From contig JBCBCY010000012.1 in NCBI GenBank assembly GCA_038530285.1, positions 1 through 64,000 of the forward strand: 64,000 bases of DNA, read 5' to 3'. The position numbers and the translations under genes were made by a program. Source of the DNA: JASJAR01 sp038530285 (GTDB lineage Bacteria; Pseudomonadota; Alphaproteobacteria; Rhodobacterales; Rhodobacteraceae). Of this stretch, positions 41,537 to 51,276 are shown piece after piece (position 1 is the stretch's first letter; each line of letters opens with the position of its first letter). Under the pieces are notes generated by a model that saw only the letters and a list, made by a program, of their open reading frames with translations, was not told the origin of the DNA and made no database searches.

Positions 41537-42247
41537 ATGCGCCCATCCGGCAGAGCCACCGACGAAATGCGAGCCATTTCTATTGAGACTGACGTGACGC
41601 GCCATGCTGAAGGGTCCTGCCTGATCCGTTGTGGCGACACACATGTTTTGTGCACCGCAAGCGTGGATGCAAAGGTGCCCGGCTGGATGAAAAATTCGGG
41701 CCTGGGTTGGGTCACGGCAGAATACGGGATGCTACCACGCGCAACCCATACGCGGATGCGCCGCGAAGCCAAGAATGGTCAATCCGGGCGAACGCAGGAA
41801 ATTCAACGGCTCATCGGTCGGTCGTTGCGCGCGGGTGTGGACCGTGTCGCCCTGGGTGAGCGGATGATCACGGTTGATTGCGATGTGATCCAGGCCGATG
41901 GCGGAACGCGCTGCGCGTCGATCACCGGGGGTTGGGTGGCCCTGAAGCTTGCCGTCAACAAGCTGATGAAGGCGGGCGATATCCTGTCGGACCCCCTGAC
42001 AGATCATGTGGCGGCGGTGTCATGCGGGATCTATGCCGGCCAGACGGTGCTTGACCTCGACTACCCTGAAGACAGCGAAGCCGGCGTCGATGGCAACTTC
42101 GTGATGACGGGCCGCGGCCAGCTTGTGGAAGTGCAAATGTCTGCCGAAGGGTCGACGTTTTCGCGCGAACAGATGGATGCGTTGATGGATCTGGCAGCTG
42201 CAGGGAATGAGGCCCTGGTCACAGCACAAAAGGCTGCCGTTGCATGA
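41537..42247 (+). CDS. rph: Ribonuclease PH
   Basis: RNase PH trims the 3' ends of tRNA precursors using phosphate. The 236-residue protein begins MRPSGRATDEMRAISIET and has VLCTASVDAKVPGWM, GWVTAEYGMLPRATHTRMRREA, QEIQRLIGRSLRAGVD, and DCDVIQADGGTRCASITGG, all typical. AAAGGAG precedes the start. It is divergent from hrcA, as is common in Alphaproteobacteria, and overlaps rdgB by 4 bp. Confidence 0.97.
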   Translation: MRPSGRATDEMRAISIETDVTRHAEGSCLIRCGDTHVLCTASVDAKVPGWMKNSGLGWVTAEYGMLPRATHTRMRREAKNGQSGRTQEIQRLIGRSLRAGVDRVALGERMITVDCDVIQADGGTRCASITGGWVALKLAVNKLMKAGDILSDPLTDHVAAVSCGIYAGQTVLDLDYPEDSEAGVDGNFVMTGRGQLVEVQMSAEGSTFSREQMDALMDLAAAGNEALVTAQKAAVA

Positions 42248-42849
42248 GAGCGATCGGCGACACCCTGTTGATTGCGAGCCACAACGCGGGCAAGCTTGAA
42301 GAGTTCGGCCGCCTGCTGGCACCCATGGGCATCTCCGTCACCGGGGCTGCGGCCCACAACCTGCCCGAGCCTGTCGAAGACGGCACGACGTTCATCGAAA
42401 ACGCGCGGATCAAGGCCCATGCGGCAGCCAAGGCCACCGGCCTGCCCGCGCTTTCAGACGATTCCGGGATCGAGATTGACGCTTTGGGCGGCGCACCCGG
42501 CGTCTACACGGCCGATTGGGCCGAAACGGTGGGTGGTCGCGACTTTGTTTTGGCGATGACGCGGGCGTGGAACGAAATACAGGACTCAGGCGCCACGCCG
42601 CCCTTTACCGCGCGCTTCTGCGCCACGTTGGTCATGGCCTGGCCGGACGGCGAAGACGCGGTGTTCGAAGGTCACGTTTCCGGTCAGGTTGTCTGGCCGA
42701 TGCGCGGCGAAGAGGGTCACGGCTACGATCCGATCTTCATGCCTGATGGGTACGATGTAACCTTCGGCGAAATGGCCCGGTGGGAGAAGAACAAGCTGTC
42801 CCACCGCGCCGTCGCCTTGCAGAAATTCGCAGCCGCACTTGGCCGTTGA
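42244..42849 (+). CDS. rdgB: dITP/XTP pyrophosphatase (RdgB/HAM1)
   Basis: RdgB removes non-canonical purine triphosphates (ITP, dITP, XTP). The 201-residue protein has ASHNAGKLEEF near the N-terminus, the acidic EDGTTFIENARIKAHAAAKATGLPALSDDSGIEIDALGGAPGVYTADWA block, and GHGYDPIFMPDGYDVTFGEM, followed by the KNKLSHRAVALQKF signature. It overlaps rph by ATGA and hemW by 11 bp, so the three genes are tightly coupled. Confidence 0.96.
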   Translation: MRAIGDTLLIASHNAGKLEEFGRLLAPMGISVTGAAAHNLPEPVEDGTTFIENARIKAHAAAKATGLPALSDDSGIEIDALGGAPGVYTADWAETVGGRDFVLAMTRAWNEIQDSGATPPFTARFCATLVMAWPDGEDAVFEGHVSGQVVWPMRGEEGHGYDPIFMPDGYDVTFGEMARWEKNKLSHRAVALQKFAAALGR

Positions 42850-43978
42850 AGACTGGCAGCATGCGGGCTTTGGGCTCTATGTGCATTGGCCGTTTTGTCA
42901 GTCGAAGTGCCCCTATTGCGACTTCAATTCCCATGTTGTGGACCGCGTGGATCAAACCGCCTGGGCTGACGCTTTGGTGGCCGACGTCCGCCGGATCGGC
43001 GCCGAATTGGGCCCCCGCCCATTGTCGAGCATTTTTTTCGGCGGTGGCACCCCCAGCCTGATGCCCCCCGCGACCGTTGCCGCGGTGATCGATGCCGCGA
43101 CAGATGTGTTTTCGCCCAGCAACGCGCTTGAGATCACGCTTGAAGCTAATCCAACCTCGGTCGAGGCGGAGCGGTTCAAGGGCTACCGAACTGCGGGCGT
43201 GAACCGGGTGTCATTGGGGGTGCAGGCGCTGAATGACCCGGATCTGCGCGCTTTGGGCCGACTTCATTCGGTGGCCGAAGCCCGCGCGGCCATTGATCTG
43301 GCGCAATCCACCTTCGCCCGGGCGAGCTTCGACCTGATCTATGCGCGCCAACATCAAAGCCTGTCAGATTGGGACGCTGAGCTGACCGAGGCGGTGAACA
43401 TCGGCACCGATCACCTGTCGCTTTATCAGCTGACGGTTGAACCTGGCACCGCGTTTGGTGCACGCCATGCACGTGGCGGGCTGGGCGGGCTACCTGGTGA
43501 AGACCTGTCGGCGGACATGTACGCCTTGACCCAATCGGTGTGTGACGCAGCCGGAATGCCCGCGTATGAGATATCAAATCACGCCCGTCCCGGCGCAGAA
43601 TGTATTCACAATAAAATTTACTGGCAGTCTGGCGATTACGCAGGTGTCGGCCCTGGCGCCCATGGACGTCTGACGCTGAACGGCACGCGCTTTGCCACCG
43701 AAGCGCCCCGTGACCCTACAACCTGGCTGCGCGCGGCCAACTCCCAGGCCGCTGAAACGCGGGAAACCATTCCAGACGACGCCCGGCTGGAAGAAGCTGT
43801 TATGATGGGGCTGAGAACCACACAAGGTATTGATTTAAATAGGATAAGTGAAAATTCGCTTTCTCGGGTCGATGCCCTGTGCGCCGATGGTTGGCTCGTG
43901 GCCCGTGATGGCCGCCTGGCTGCGACATCAGCTGGGCGCCCAGTCTTGAACGAAATCCTGCGCCAGCTTTTGGCCTAG
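42839..43978 (+). CDS. hemW: Radical SAM heme chaperone HemW
   Basis: A 379-residue HemN-related radical SAM protein. The cluster cysteines are Cys20, Cys24 and Cys27 in WPFCQSKCPYCDF (CX3CX2C), and FFGGGTPSL, EANPTSVEAERFKGYRTAGVNRVSLGVQ, and DLIYARQHQSLSDW follow. HemW lacks the coproporphyrinogen oxidase N-terminal arm of HemN and delivers heme to respiratory proteins; the short N-terminus here fits HemW. The start is a TTG inside the end of rdgB. The TAG stop shares CTAG with the parB stop. Confidence 0.88.
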   Translation: MAVEDWQHAGFGLYVHWPFCQSKCPYCDFNSHVVDRVDQTAWADALVADVRRIGAELGPRPLSSIFFGGGTPSLMPPATVAAVIDAATDVFSPSNALEITLEANPTSVEAERFKGYRTAGVNRVSLGVQALNDPDLRALGRLHSVAEARAAIDLAQSTFARASFDLIYARQHQSLSDWDAELTEAVNIGTDHLSLYQLTVEPGTAFGARHARGGLGGLPGEDLSADMYALTQSVCDAAGMPAYEISNHARPGAECIHNKIYWQSGDYAGVGPGAHGRLTLNGTRFATEAPRDPTTWLRAANSQAAETRETIPDDARLEEAVMMGLRTTQGIDLNRISENSLSRVDALCADGWLVARDGRLAATSAGRPVLNEILRQLLA

Positions 43979-44871
43979 CGCGCGCTTGAAAGCTTCGACA
44001 CCAGGCCGTCAAGCTCTTCCAGCGACCGGTATTTGATCGATACGGTGCCCGCCTCGCCCACGTGATTGATCGACACCTTCAGCCCCAAGGCAGCCGACAA
44101 GTCAGCTTCCAGCGCCCTTGTGTCAGCGTCCTTGTCGGGCGCAGCTTTCGGTGACTTATTGGTTGTGGCGGGGCCCTTGGCGAGCTTTTCGGTCTCGCGC
44201 ACGCTCAAGCCCCTTGCGATCACAATCTGCGCCAAGGCGGCCGGATCATCCGATGTGATCAATGCGCGCGCGTGGCCCGCACTTAGACGGCCTTCGCTCA
44301 GGTGATCCTGAACAGCCTCCGGCAAGCCCAAAAGACGCATCGAATTCGCGATATGGCTTCGGCTTTTGCCCAGGGCTTCGGCCATTTGTTCTTGGGTGTG
44401 GCCAAACTTCTCGATCAGTTGCCGATAACCCAAACCTTCTTCAATCGGGTTGAGGTCGGCGCGCTGAATGTTTTCGATGATCGCGACTTCCAGAACCTCC
44501 GTGTCTGAAAAGCTGCGAATGACAACGGGCACCTCGTGAAGCTGTGCCTTTTGGGCGGCCCGCCAGCGACGCTCTCCTGCGACGATTTCGTAGTGATCGG
44601 ATTTGCTCGGGTGGGGCCGGACAATCAGTGGCTGGATGACGCCCTTTTGTGCAACCGACTGGGCAAGCTCAGCCAATGCACCATCTACGAAACGACGGCG
44701 TGGCTGGTCCGGATTGGGTAGCAGCCGCTCCACCGGCAGCATGCGATCCGGCCGCGATGGCGCACCCCCATCGTTCGGCCGCGCTGCGTCTTCCGTCGTG
44801 GTACCAACATCCGCCATAAGGGCAGAAAGCCCCCGGCCCAATCCGCGCTTTTCCGACTTTGGCTGTGCCAT
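43975..44871 (-). CDS. parB: Chromosome partitioning protein ParB
   Basis: ParB binds parS sites, spreads as a CTP-dependent clamp and loads SMC. The 298-residue protein has RGLGRGLSALM at the N-terminus, LPVERLLPNPDQPRRRF, the CTP-binding motifs VIQPLIVRPH and VAGERRWRAAQ, then ENIQRADLNPIEEGLGYRQLIEKFGHTQEQMAEALGKSRSHIANSMRLLGLP (helix-turn-helix). A C-terminal dimerisation domain ends VSIKYRSLEELDGLVSKL. It lies 22 bp after parA. Two parS-like sites are at 46252-46265 and 48127-48140. Confidence 0.97.
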   Translation of the reverse strand: MAQPKSEKRGLGRGLSALMADVGTTTEDAARPNDGGAPSRPDRMLPVERLLPNPDQPRRRFVDGALAELAQSVAQKGVIQPLIVRPHPSKSDHYEIVAGERRWRAAQKAQLHEVPVVIRSFSDTEVLEVAIIENIQRADLNPIEEGLGYRQLIEKFGHTQEQMAEALGKSRSHIANSMRLLGLPEAVQDHLSEGRLSAGHARALITSDDPAALAQIVIARGLSVRETEKLAKGPATTNKSPKAAPDKDADTRALEADLSAALGLKVSINHVGEAGTVSIKYRSLEELDGLVSKLSSAR

Positions 44872-44893
44872 CTCTACCTCATGTAGCGTATCT

Positions 44894-45688
44894 TTACGTC
44901 TTATATACTATCTCTTGTGCCAACGCGCGATAGGCAATGCTGCCTTTCGACATCGGGTCGTATTCAACCACCGGCAGCGCGAAAGACGGCGCCTCACTGA
45001 CCCGGACGTTCCGCGGCACCTTGGTTTTGAACACCAGCTCACCCAAAGTATCCCGCGCGTCTTTCTCAACCATCTGGCTGAGACGGTTGCGTCCGTCATA
45101 CATCGTCAGCACAACCCCTTCGATCCGCAGGTCCGGATTTGCGGTCGCGCGCACCTGGCGGATTGTCAGCATCAATTGCGACAGCCCTTCCAGCGCAAAG
45201 AACTCACTTTGTAACGGCACCAAGATCGAATCCGATGCCACCATTGCGTTGATCGTCAACATCGACAGCGATGGGGGGCAATCGATCAGAATGTAATCCA
45301 GGCTATATCGATCTAGCGCTGGATCGCGCAGCGCTTCCCGAAGAACAAAGCTTCGCCGTTCGTTTTCGACCATCTCGAAATCGGCGGAGCTGAGGTCGGT
45401 CGTCGCCGGCGCCAAAAGCAAACCGTCGACATTCGTCGGACGCACCACCTTGTCGACGGGTGCGTCATCAAGCAGCAAGTCATAGGTTGTCAGTCCGCGA
45501 TCACGCGCGTCAGCGCCCAGCCCGGTTGAGGCATTGCCTTGAGGGTCAAGGTCCACCAGCAGAACATTCAGTCCTTCCTCCGCCAATGCCGCACCCAGGT
45601 TGATCGCCGTCGTCGTTTTTCCGACACCGCCTTTTTGGTTTGCGATGGCGACGATTTTCGTCGGCTTTTGCCTTTGGGGGTCAGGCAC
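44894..45688 (-). CDS. parA: Chromosome partitioning ATPase ParA
   Basis: ParA forms an ATP-dependent gradient that moves ParB-parS complexes. The 264-residue Walker-type ATPase has the deviant P-loop KGGVGKTT in IANQKGGVGKTTTAINL, VDLDPQGNASTG, and DYILIDCPPSLSMLT. The lack of an N-terminal helix-turn-helix marks it as the chromosomal type rather than a large plasmid ParA. The start is a GTG at 45688 overlapping the rsmG stop by 8 bp. Confidence 0.97.
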   Translation of the reverse strand: MPDPQRQKPTKIVAIANQKGGVGKTTTAINLGAALAEEGLNVLLVDLDPQGNASTGLGADARDRGLTTYDLLLDDAPVDKVVRPTNVDGLLLAPATTDLSSADFEMVENERRSFVLREALRDPALDRYSLDYILIDCPPSLSMLTINAMVASDSILVPLQSEFFALEGLSQLMLTIRQVRATANPDLRIEGVVLTMYDGRNRLSQMVEKDARDTLGELVFKTKVPRNVRVSEAPSFALPVVEYDPMSKGSIAYRALAQEIVYKT

Positions 45689-46274
45689 GGTTGACGTCTC
45701 CGATGCTCAGAATGACGCCGCTGGCGTCGGTTTCGCTGGGGTGGTTTTCGCAGGCGAACGTCCAGCGTTCAAGCGCTTCGTCGATTTCTAGCTGCGCCTT
45801 TTGTCCTTTCAGGAAAAGTGCGGTGCCACCGGCCGATAAATGCCGCTCGGCATACCCCAAAAGATCTGTCAGCGATGCCAAGGCGCGCGCAGAAACCACA
45901 TCTGCGCCAAAAGGGTCCAGGTGTTCGATTCGCCCATGAACCACGCGGGCTGACGTTCCTGTCTCACGCAACGCGCTGCGCAGAAAGGCGCACTTCCGGG
46001 CGTCGCTTTCAACAAGCACAACCTCGCGGTCCGGATCGTTATTGGCAAGAATTGCAATCACGAGACCGGGCAGGCCACCGCCGCTCCCAAGATCCAGCCA
46101 TCGCCGCCACCCGGGCGGACCAAGATCATAAAGCTGCACGGAATCTTCGATGTGCCGTTTCCAAAGATCCGGAACGCTGGACGCGCTGATCAGGTTTATT
46201 TTCTTCGTCCATGTGGTCAGAAGCTGAGCGTAGGCCTCCAACTTTTGGTGCGTTTCACGTGAAACATCGATCAC
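45681..46274 (-). CDS. rsmG: 16S rRNA (guanine-527-N7)-methyltransferase RsmG (GidB)
   Basis: RsmG methylates G527 of 16S rRNA. The 197-residue protein has the SAM motif WLDLGSGGGLPGLVIA, KRHIEDSVQLYD, and VSARALASLTDLLGYAE. The start is a GTG at 46274 overlapping the mnmG stop (GTGA). Codons 4-8 (VSRET) are encoded by a parS-like palindrome. The order mnmG-rsmG-parA-parB is classical for origin-proximal regions. Confidence 0.95.
   Translation of the reverse strand: MIDVSRETHQKLEAYAQLLTTWTKKINLISASSVPDLWKRHIEDSVQLYDLGPPGWRRWLDLGSGGGLPGLVIAILANNDPDREVVLVESDARKCAFLRSALRETGTSARVVHGRIEHLDPFGADVVSARALASLTDLLGYAERHLSAGGTALFLKGQKAQLEIDEALERWTFACENHPSETDASGVILSIGDVNRA
46252..46265. promoter_or_regulatory. 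parS: parS centromere-like site in rsmG
   Basis: GTTTCACGTGAAAC is a perfect 14-bp palindrome; on the minus strand the 16-mer reads TGTTTCACGTGAAACG, 15 of 16 matches to the bacterial parS consensus TGTTTCACGTGAAACA. It lies within the first codons of rsmG and beside parA-parB, as expected for a chromosomal ParB loading site. Confidence 0.92.
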
Positions 46275-48142
46275 GCGCTCCGGCGCTCCATCATGCGAAG
46301 CCTGGCCAAAAGTATCGTCAGCGCGGCGGGGGTCATCCCCTCAACCCGCCCCGCCTGGCCAAGCGTCTCAGGCCGAACACGCGACAGCTTCTCGCGCAAT
46401 TCTGCCGACAACCCCTCCACCGCATGGTAGTCAAACGCCTTAGATATCGGGTGCATTTCGTCCCGTGCCAGCGCTTCAACATCGCGCCTCTGACGATCCA
46501 GATAACCAGCATAGGTGGCTTCTTTCTCAATCTGGGCCCGAACGTCGGACGGATGCATCGCGATCTCCTCCGACAATGAAGCCAGCATTGCGTAGTCGAT
46601 ATTCGGAAACCCCAAGTACTCCATAGCAGCCCGGCGCCCGCCATCTTGCGCAATCTCTGCACCCACCTGCGCCAAATCTTTCGGAGTCAGGGAAATCCGC
46701 GCGAGATCTGTGCGCGCGCGATCTAATGCATCAGTTTTCTCGTCAAAACGACGCTGACGCTCGGCCGAGACCAGGCCCAAATTAATACCTAACGGCGTCA
46801 GGCGTTGATCAGCGTTGTCTGCCCGCAAGGAAAGCCGGAATTCGGCGCGCGAGGTGAACATCCTATAAGGCTCCGTGACGCCCCGCGTGGTCAGATCGTC
46901 CACCATCACGCCGATATAAGCCTCATGCCTGCCGAATGTGACGGGCGGCAAATCCTGAGCGGCACGCGCCGCATTTACGCCCGCAACCAACCCTTGTGCA
47001 GCAGCTTCTTCATAGCCCGTGGTGCCGTTGATCTGTCCTGCTAGGTACAGCCCCTTGATATCCTGAAGCTCCAACGCTTGCGACAAGGCCTTGGGGTCCA
47101 CGTAGTCGTATTCAATCGCGTATCCGGGCTGTTCGATCACCACGTTTTCGAGCCCCGCAATCGTGTGGACGTAAGCTGCCTGCACATCTTCGGGCAGTGA
47201 CGTCGAGATTCCATTGGGATAAACCGTATGGGTTGTCAGGCCTTCTGGCTCAAGAAATATCTGATGGGCGTTCTTTTCGGCAAAGCGCACGATCTTGTCT
47301 TCAATCGACGGACAATAACGGGGGCCAACCCCGTCAATGTGACCGCCATACATAGCCGAACGCTCAAGGTTCTCTCTTACGATCTGATGCGTTTCAGCAT
47401 TTGTTTCGGTGATTGCGCAGGAAATCTGCCGGGCTGCAGGCCGTTCGGTGAGAAACGAGAACACCTCGGGTTCGTCGTCGCCCGGCTGTGGTACCGTTTT
47501 TGACCAATCAATTGTGCGGCCATCCAGACGGGGCGGTGTGCCCGTTTTCAACCGTCCAAGGGGCAAACCGAAATCATCCATCCGCTCCGCCAATCGGATG
47601 GCGGGACGGTCCCCGATACGGCCTGCGGGGCGCGAAACATCTCCGATATGGATCATTCCCCGCAAGAATGTGCCCGTCGTCAAAACAACCGCTGCTGCTG
47701 TAAGCCGGGCACCGTCTGCCAACTCGAGCCCTAGGACGCGGTCGCCGTCCATCACAAAATCGACGGCCTCACCTTCGACAATCGTTAGGCCAGGCAATTG
47801 ACCAAGCGCGCTTTGCACTGCCGCCTTGTATAGGGCGCGATCAGCCTGTGCGCGTGGACCTTGCACCGCGGGCCCCTTTCGCCGGTTCAGCAGACGAAAC
47901 TGGATCCCGGCAGCATCAGCGGCCAACCCCATAATCCCGCCAAGCGCATCAATCTCGCGCACGAGGTGGCCTTTCCCGAGCCCGCCGATGGCCGGATTGC
48001 ACGACATCACGCCAATCGCGTCTTGGCGCAATGTGACCAGCGCGACCGCAACACCAAGACGCGCGGCCGCCGCGGCCGCCTCAACGCCAGCGTGCCCGCC
48101 ACCAACAACCAGAACGTCAAAGTCGCGTTTCACGTGAAACAC
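46271..48142 (-). CDS. mnmG: tRNA uridine-5-carboxymethylaminomethyl modification enzyme MnmG (GidA)
   Basis: MnmG with MnmE modifies the wobble uridine of several tRNAs. The 623-residue FAD protein has VLVVGGGHAGVEAAAAAARLG, SCNPAIGGLGKGHLVREIDALGG, VLTTGTFLRGMIHIGD, RLKTGTPPRLDG, and the C-terminal AGRVEGMTPAALTILLARLR. The start is a GTG at 48142; codons 1-6 (MFHVKR) contain a parS-like site. It lies 2 bp after mnmE and overlaps rsmG. Confidence 0.97.
   Translation of the reverse strand: MFHVKRDFDVLVVGGGHAGVEAAAAAARLGVAVALVTLRQDAIGVMSCNPAIGGLGKGHLVREIDALGGIMGLAADAAGIQFRLLNRRKGPAVQGPRAQADRALYKAAVQSALGQLPGLTIVEGEAVDFVMDGDRVLGLELADGARLTAAAVVLTTGTFLRGMIHIGDVSRPAGRIGDRPAIRLAERMDDFGLPLGRLKTGTPPRLDGRTIDWSKTVPQPGDDEPEVFSFLTERPAARQISCAITETNAETHQIVRENLERSAMYGGHIDGVGPRYCPSIEDKIVRFAEKNAHQIFLEPEGLTTHTVYPNGISTSLPEDVQAAYVHTIAGLENVVIEQPGYAIEYDYVDPKALSQALELQDIKGLYLAGQINGTTGYEEAAAQGLVAGVNAARAAQDLPPVTFGRHEAYIGVMVDDLTTRGVTEPYRMFTSRAEFRLSLRADNADQRLTPLGINLGLVSAERQRRFDEKTDALDRARTDLARISLTPKDLAQVGAEIAQDGGRRAAMEYLGFPNIDYAMLASLSEEIAMHPSDVRAQIEKEATYAGYLDRQRRDVEALARDEMHPISKAFDYHAVEGLSAELREKLSRVRPETLGQAGRVEGMTPAALTILLARLRMMERRSA
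48127..48140. promoter_or_regulatory. parS: parS centromere-like site in mnmG
   Basis: A second GTTTCACGTGAAAC palindrome, on the minus strand TGTTTCACGTGAAACG, again 15 of 16 to the parS consensus and identical over 16 bp to the site in rsmG. It encodes residues 2-5 of MnmG and lies 1.9 kb from the first site. Confidence 0.92.
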
Positions 48143-48144
48143 CC

Positions 48145-49422
48145 CTACTTTCCAATACAGAAGCTCGAGAAGATATCATCGAGCAGATTTTCCACGTCGA
48201 CACGACCCACAAGTCGTTCCAAGGCCCGCATGGCAGACCTGATATCTTCAGCCGCCGCTTCAACCCGTTCGGGGTGGTTCTTTAACAGCGCTTGCGCATT
48301 TTCCAAAGCCTTCAAAGCGGTGTCCGCATCAACTCTGTGACGTTCGCGGTCAAAGATGCCGGCAGATTGCGTCATACCAGACAGCCGCTGCCCAATCTCT
48401 TCCAGCAGGGCGTCAACGCCTGCGCCAGATTTTCCCGATATACCGTCTGCCAAACCCGTTGACCCATCCGATTTGGCCAAAACATTGATATCCTGTGGCC
48501 CCCCGCTCGGTGGGTCCGTCAGAAACAGCCCAACCCGCAGATCCGCCGCCGCGGCGCGCTTGCGCGCAATCTCCACCCCAATCCTCTCTACCGGATCATC
48601 CGTGTCGCGCAATCCGGCCGTATCAAGCAGGGTTACGGGCAGGCCAGCGATCTCCATCCGCACCTCGATGATATCGCGCGTCGTTCCGGCATATTCCGAT
48701 GTGATTGCCGCTTCGCGCCCTGCCAGACGGTTCAGAAGCGTTGACTTACCGACATTCGGCGCGCCGACAATGGCCACCTCAAACCCCTGCCGAATACGTT
48801 CCCCGGCCGCGGCGCCCACTACATTGTCCGCCAGCGAAGCCCCCACTGATGAGGTCAACTCCAAGACCTCATCGCTCAAATCCTCCGGCACATCTTCGTC
48901 GGCGAAATCAATTGTCGCTTCCAATAGTGCCGCTGCACGGATGAGGTCCCGCCGCCACACCTCAACCAGATCTGCGACAGCACCACCCAACGACCGAAGC
49001 GCGCGTTGCCGCTGGGCATCCGTCTCAGCTTCAATCAGGTCCGAAAGCCCTTCGACCTGTGCGAGGTCAAGCCGGTTGTTTTCCAACGCCCGCCGGGTGA
49101 ACTCGCCCGCCTCGGCTGGACGGCACCCAGGCTCTTGCGACAAGGCCCGCAGCACGGCGGCCTGGGTCGCGATACTCCCGTGCAGATGCCATTCGGCTGC
49201 CGTCTCTCCCGTGAAGCTCTTGCTCTGTTCAAAAATGACAACCAACGCTTCATCTAGCAGTCCGCCGTCGCGATCTTTCAGGGCCCGCAGGCCCATCTCA
49301 CGCGGGGGCGGCAATGCACCGCCAAAGGCTTCTGTCACGCCATGCGATAACGGCCCCGACAAACGGAGCACAGCCACACCAGCTTTCCCTGGCGCGGTGG
49401 AAATCGCAAAGATTGTGTCCAT
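48145..49422 (-). CDS. mnmE: tRNA modification GTPase MnmE (TrmE)
   Basis: The GTPase partner of MnmG. The 425-residue protein begins MDTIFAISTAPGKAGVAVLRLSG (formyl-THF-binding domain). The embedded G domain has GAPNVGKSTLLN near residue 220, TRDIIEV and DTAGLRDTDD. It ends with the family signature FCIGK, whose Cys is catalytically important. It lies 21 bp after rho and 2 bp before mnmG. Confidence 0.97.
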   Translation of the reverse strand: MDTIFAISTAPGKAGVAVLRLSGPLSHGVTEAFGGALPPPREMGLRALKDRDGGLLDEALVVIFEQSKSFTGETAAEWHLHGSIATQAAVLRALSQEPGCRPAEAGEFTRRALENNRLDLAQVEGLSDLIEAETDAQRQRALRSLGGAVADLVEVWRRDLIRAAALLEATIDFADEDVPEDLSDEVLELTSSVGASLADNVVGAAAGERIRQGFEVAIVGAPNVGKSTLLNRLAGREAAITSEYAGTTRDIIEVRMEIAGLPVTLLDTAGLRDTDDPVERIGVEIARKRAAAADLRVGLFLTDPPSGGPQDINVLAKSDGSTGLADGISGKSGAGVDALLEEIGQRLSGMTQSAGIFDRERHRVDADTALKALENAQALLKNHPERVEAAAEDIRSAMRALERLVGRVDVENLLDDIFSSFCIGK

Positions 49423-49443
49423 TTCCCGTGAATTATCAACAGG

Positions 49444-50715
<1,272 letters not shown>

Positions 50716-50823
50716 GATATTCTCCGCACCCGTCAGGGCGCATATGTTCTGTCATTTGGAAACAACCGATCGGACGACCGGCGAGGCTCAGATAGGAAGT
50801 TTAGGCGGCTGAGTCAAACGCAC

Positions 50824-51276
50824 TCAGAACGGGCGCGCGATGACCGAAACCACAATGATGATCAAAAGTACGGTTGGCACTTCGTTCATCAGCCGGTAGC
50901 GGCGCCCGGTCAGTGTGTTGGTCCCGGCCAAGAAACCCTTGCGCCGCGCGCCCAGCCACATGTGAAACCAGGTCATCGCAAGGATTGAGACGAACTTCAT
51001 CCAGGGCCAGACAGCACCCCAATCTATGATACCAGGCGTCGCCACAAGGATCAGACCAAATAGCCAGGAGGCCATCATCGCCGGGTTCATGATGGCTTTC
51101 AGTAACCGACGCTCCATCGTTTGGAACATCACATCCGCTTCACTGCCTGTACTCACCTGTTCAACGTGATAGACGAACAAGCGCGGCAGATAGAACAGCC
51201 CGGCCATCCACGCGATTACTGAGATCACATGCAGGCTTTTGATCCACGGATAGGCAGATGCGAGAAGGTCACCCAT
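50824..51276 (-). CDS. hemJ: Protoporphyrinogen IX oxidase HemJ
   Basis: HemJ oxidises protoporphyrinogen IX in many Proteobacteria that lack HemG/HemY. The 150-residue membrane protein has four hydrophobic helices and the family residues: His in LHVISVIAWMAGLFYLPRLFVYH, KAIMNPAMMASWLFGL and MTWFHMWLGARRK, with RRYRLMNEVPTVLLIIIVVSVIARPF at the end. GGAGG lies just before ATG 51276. It is the first gene of the minus-strand block leaving the candidate origin. Confidence 0.9.
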   Translation of the reverse strand: MGDLLASAYPWIKSLHVISVIAWMAGLFYLPRLFVYHVEQVSTGSEADVMFQTMERRLLKAIMNPAMMASWLFGLILVATPGIIDWGAVWPWMKFVSILAMTWFHMWLGARRKGFLAGTNTLTGRRYRLMNEVPTVLLIIIVVSVIARPF

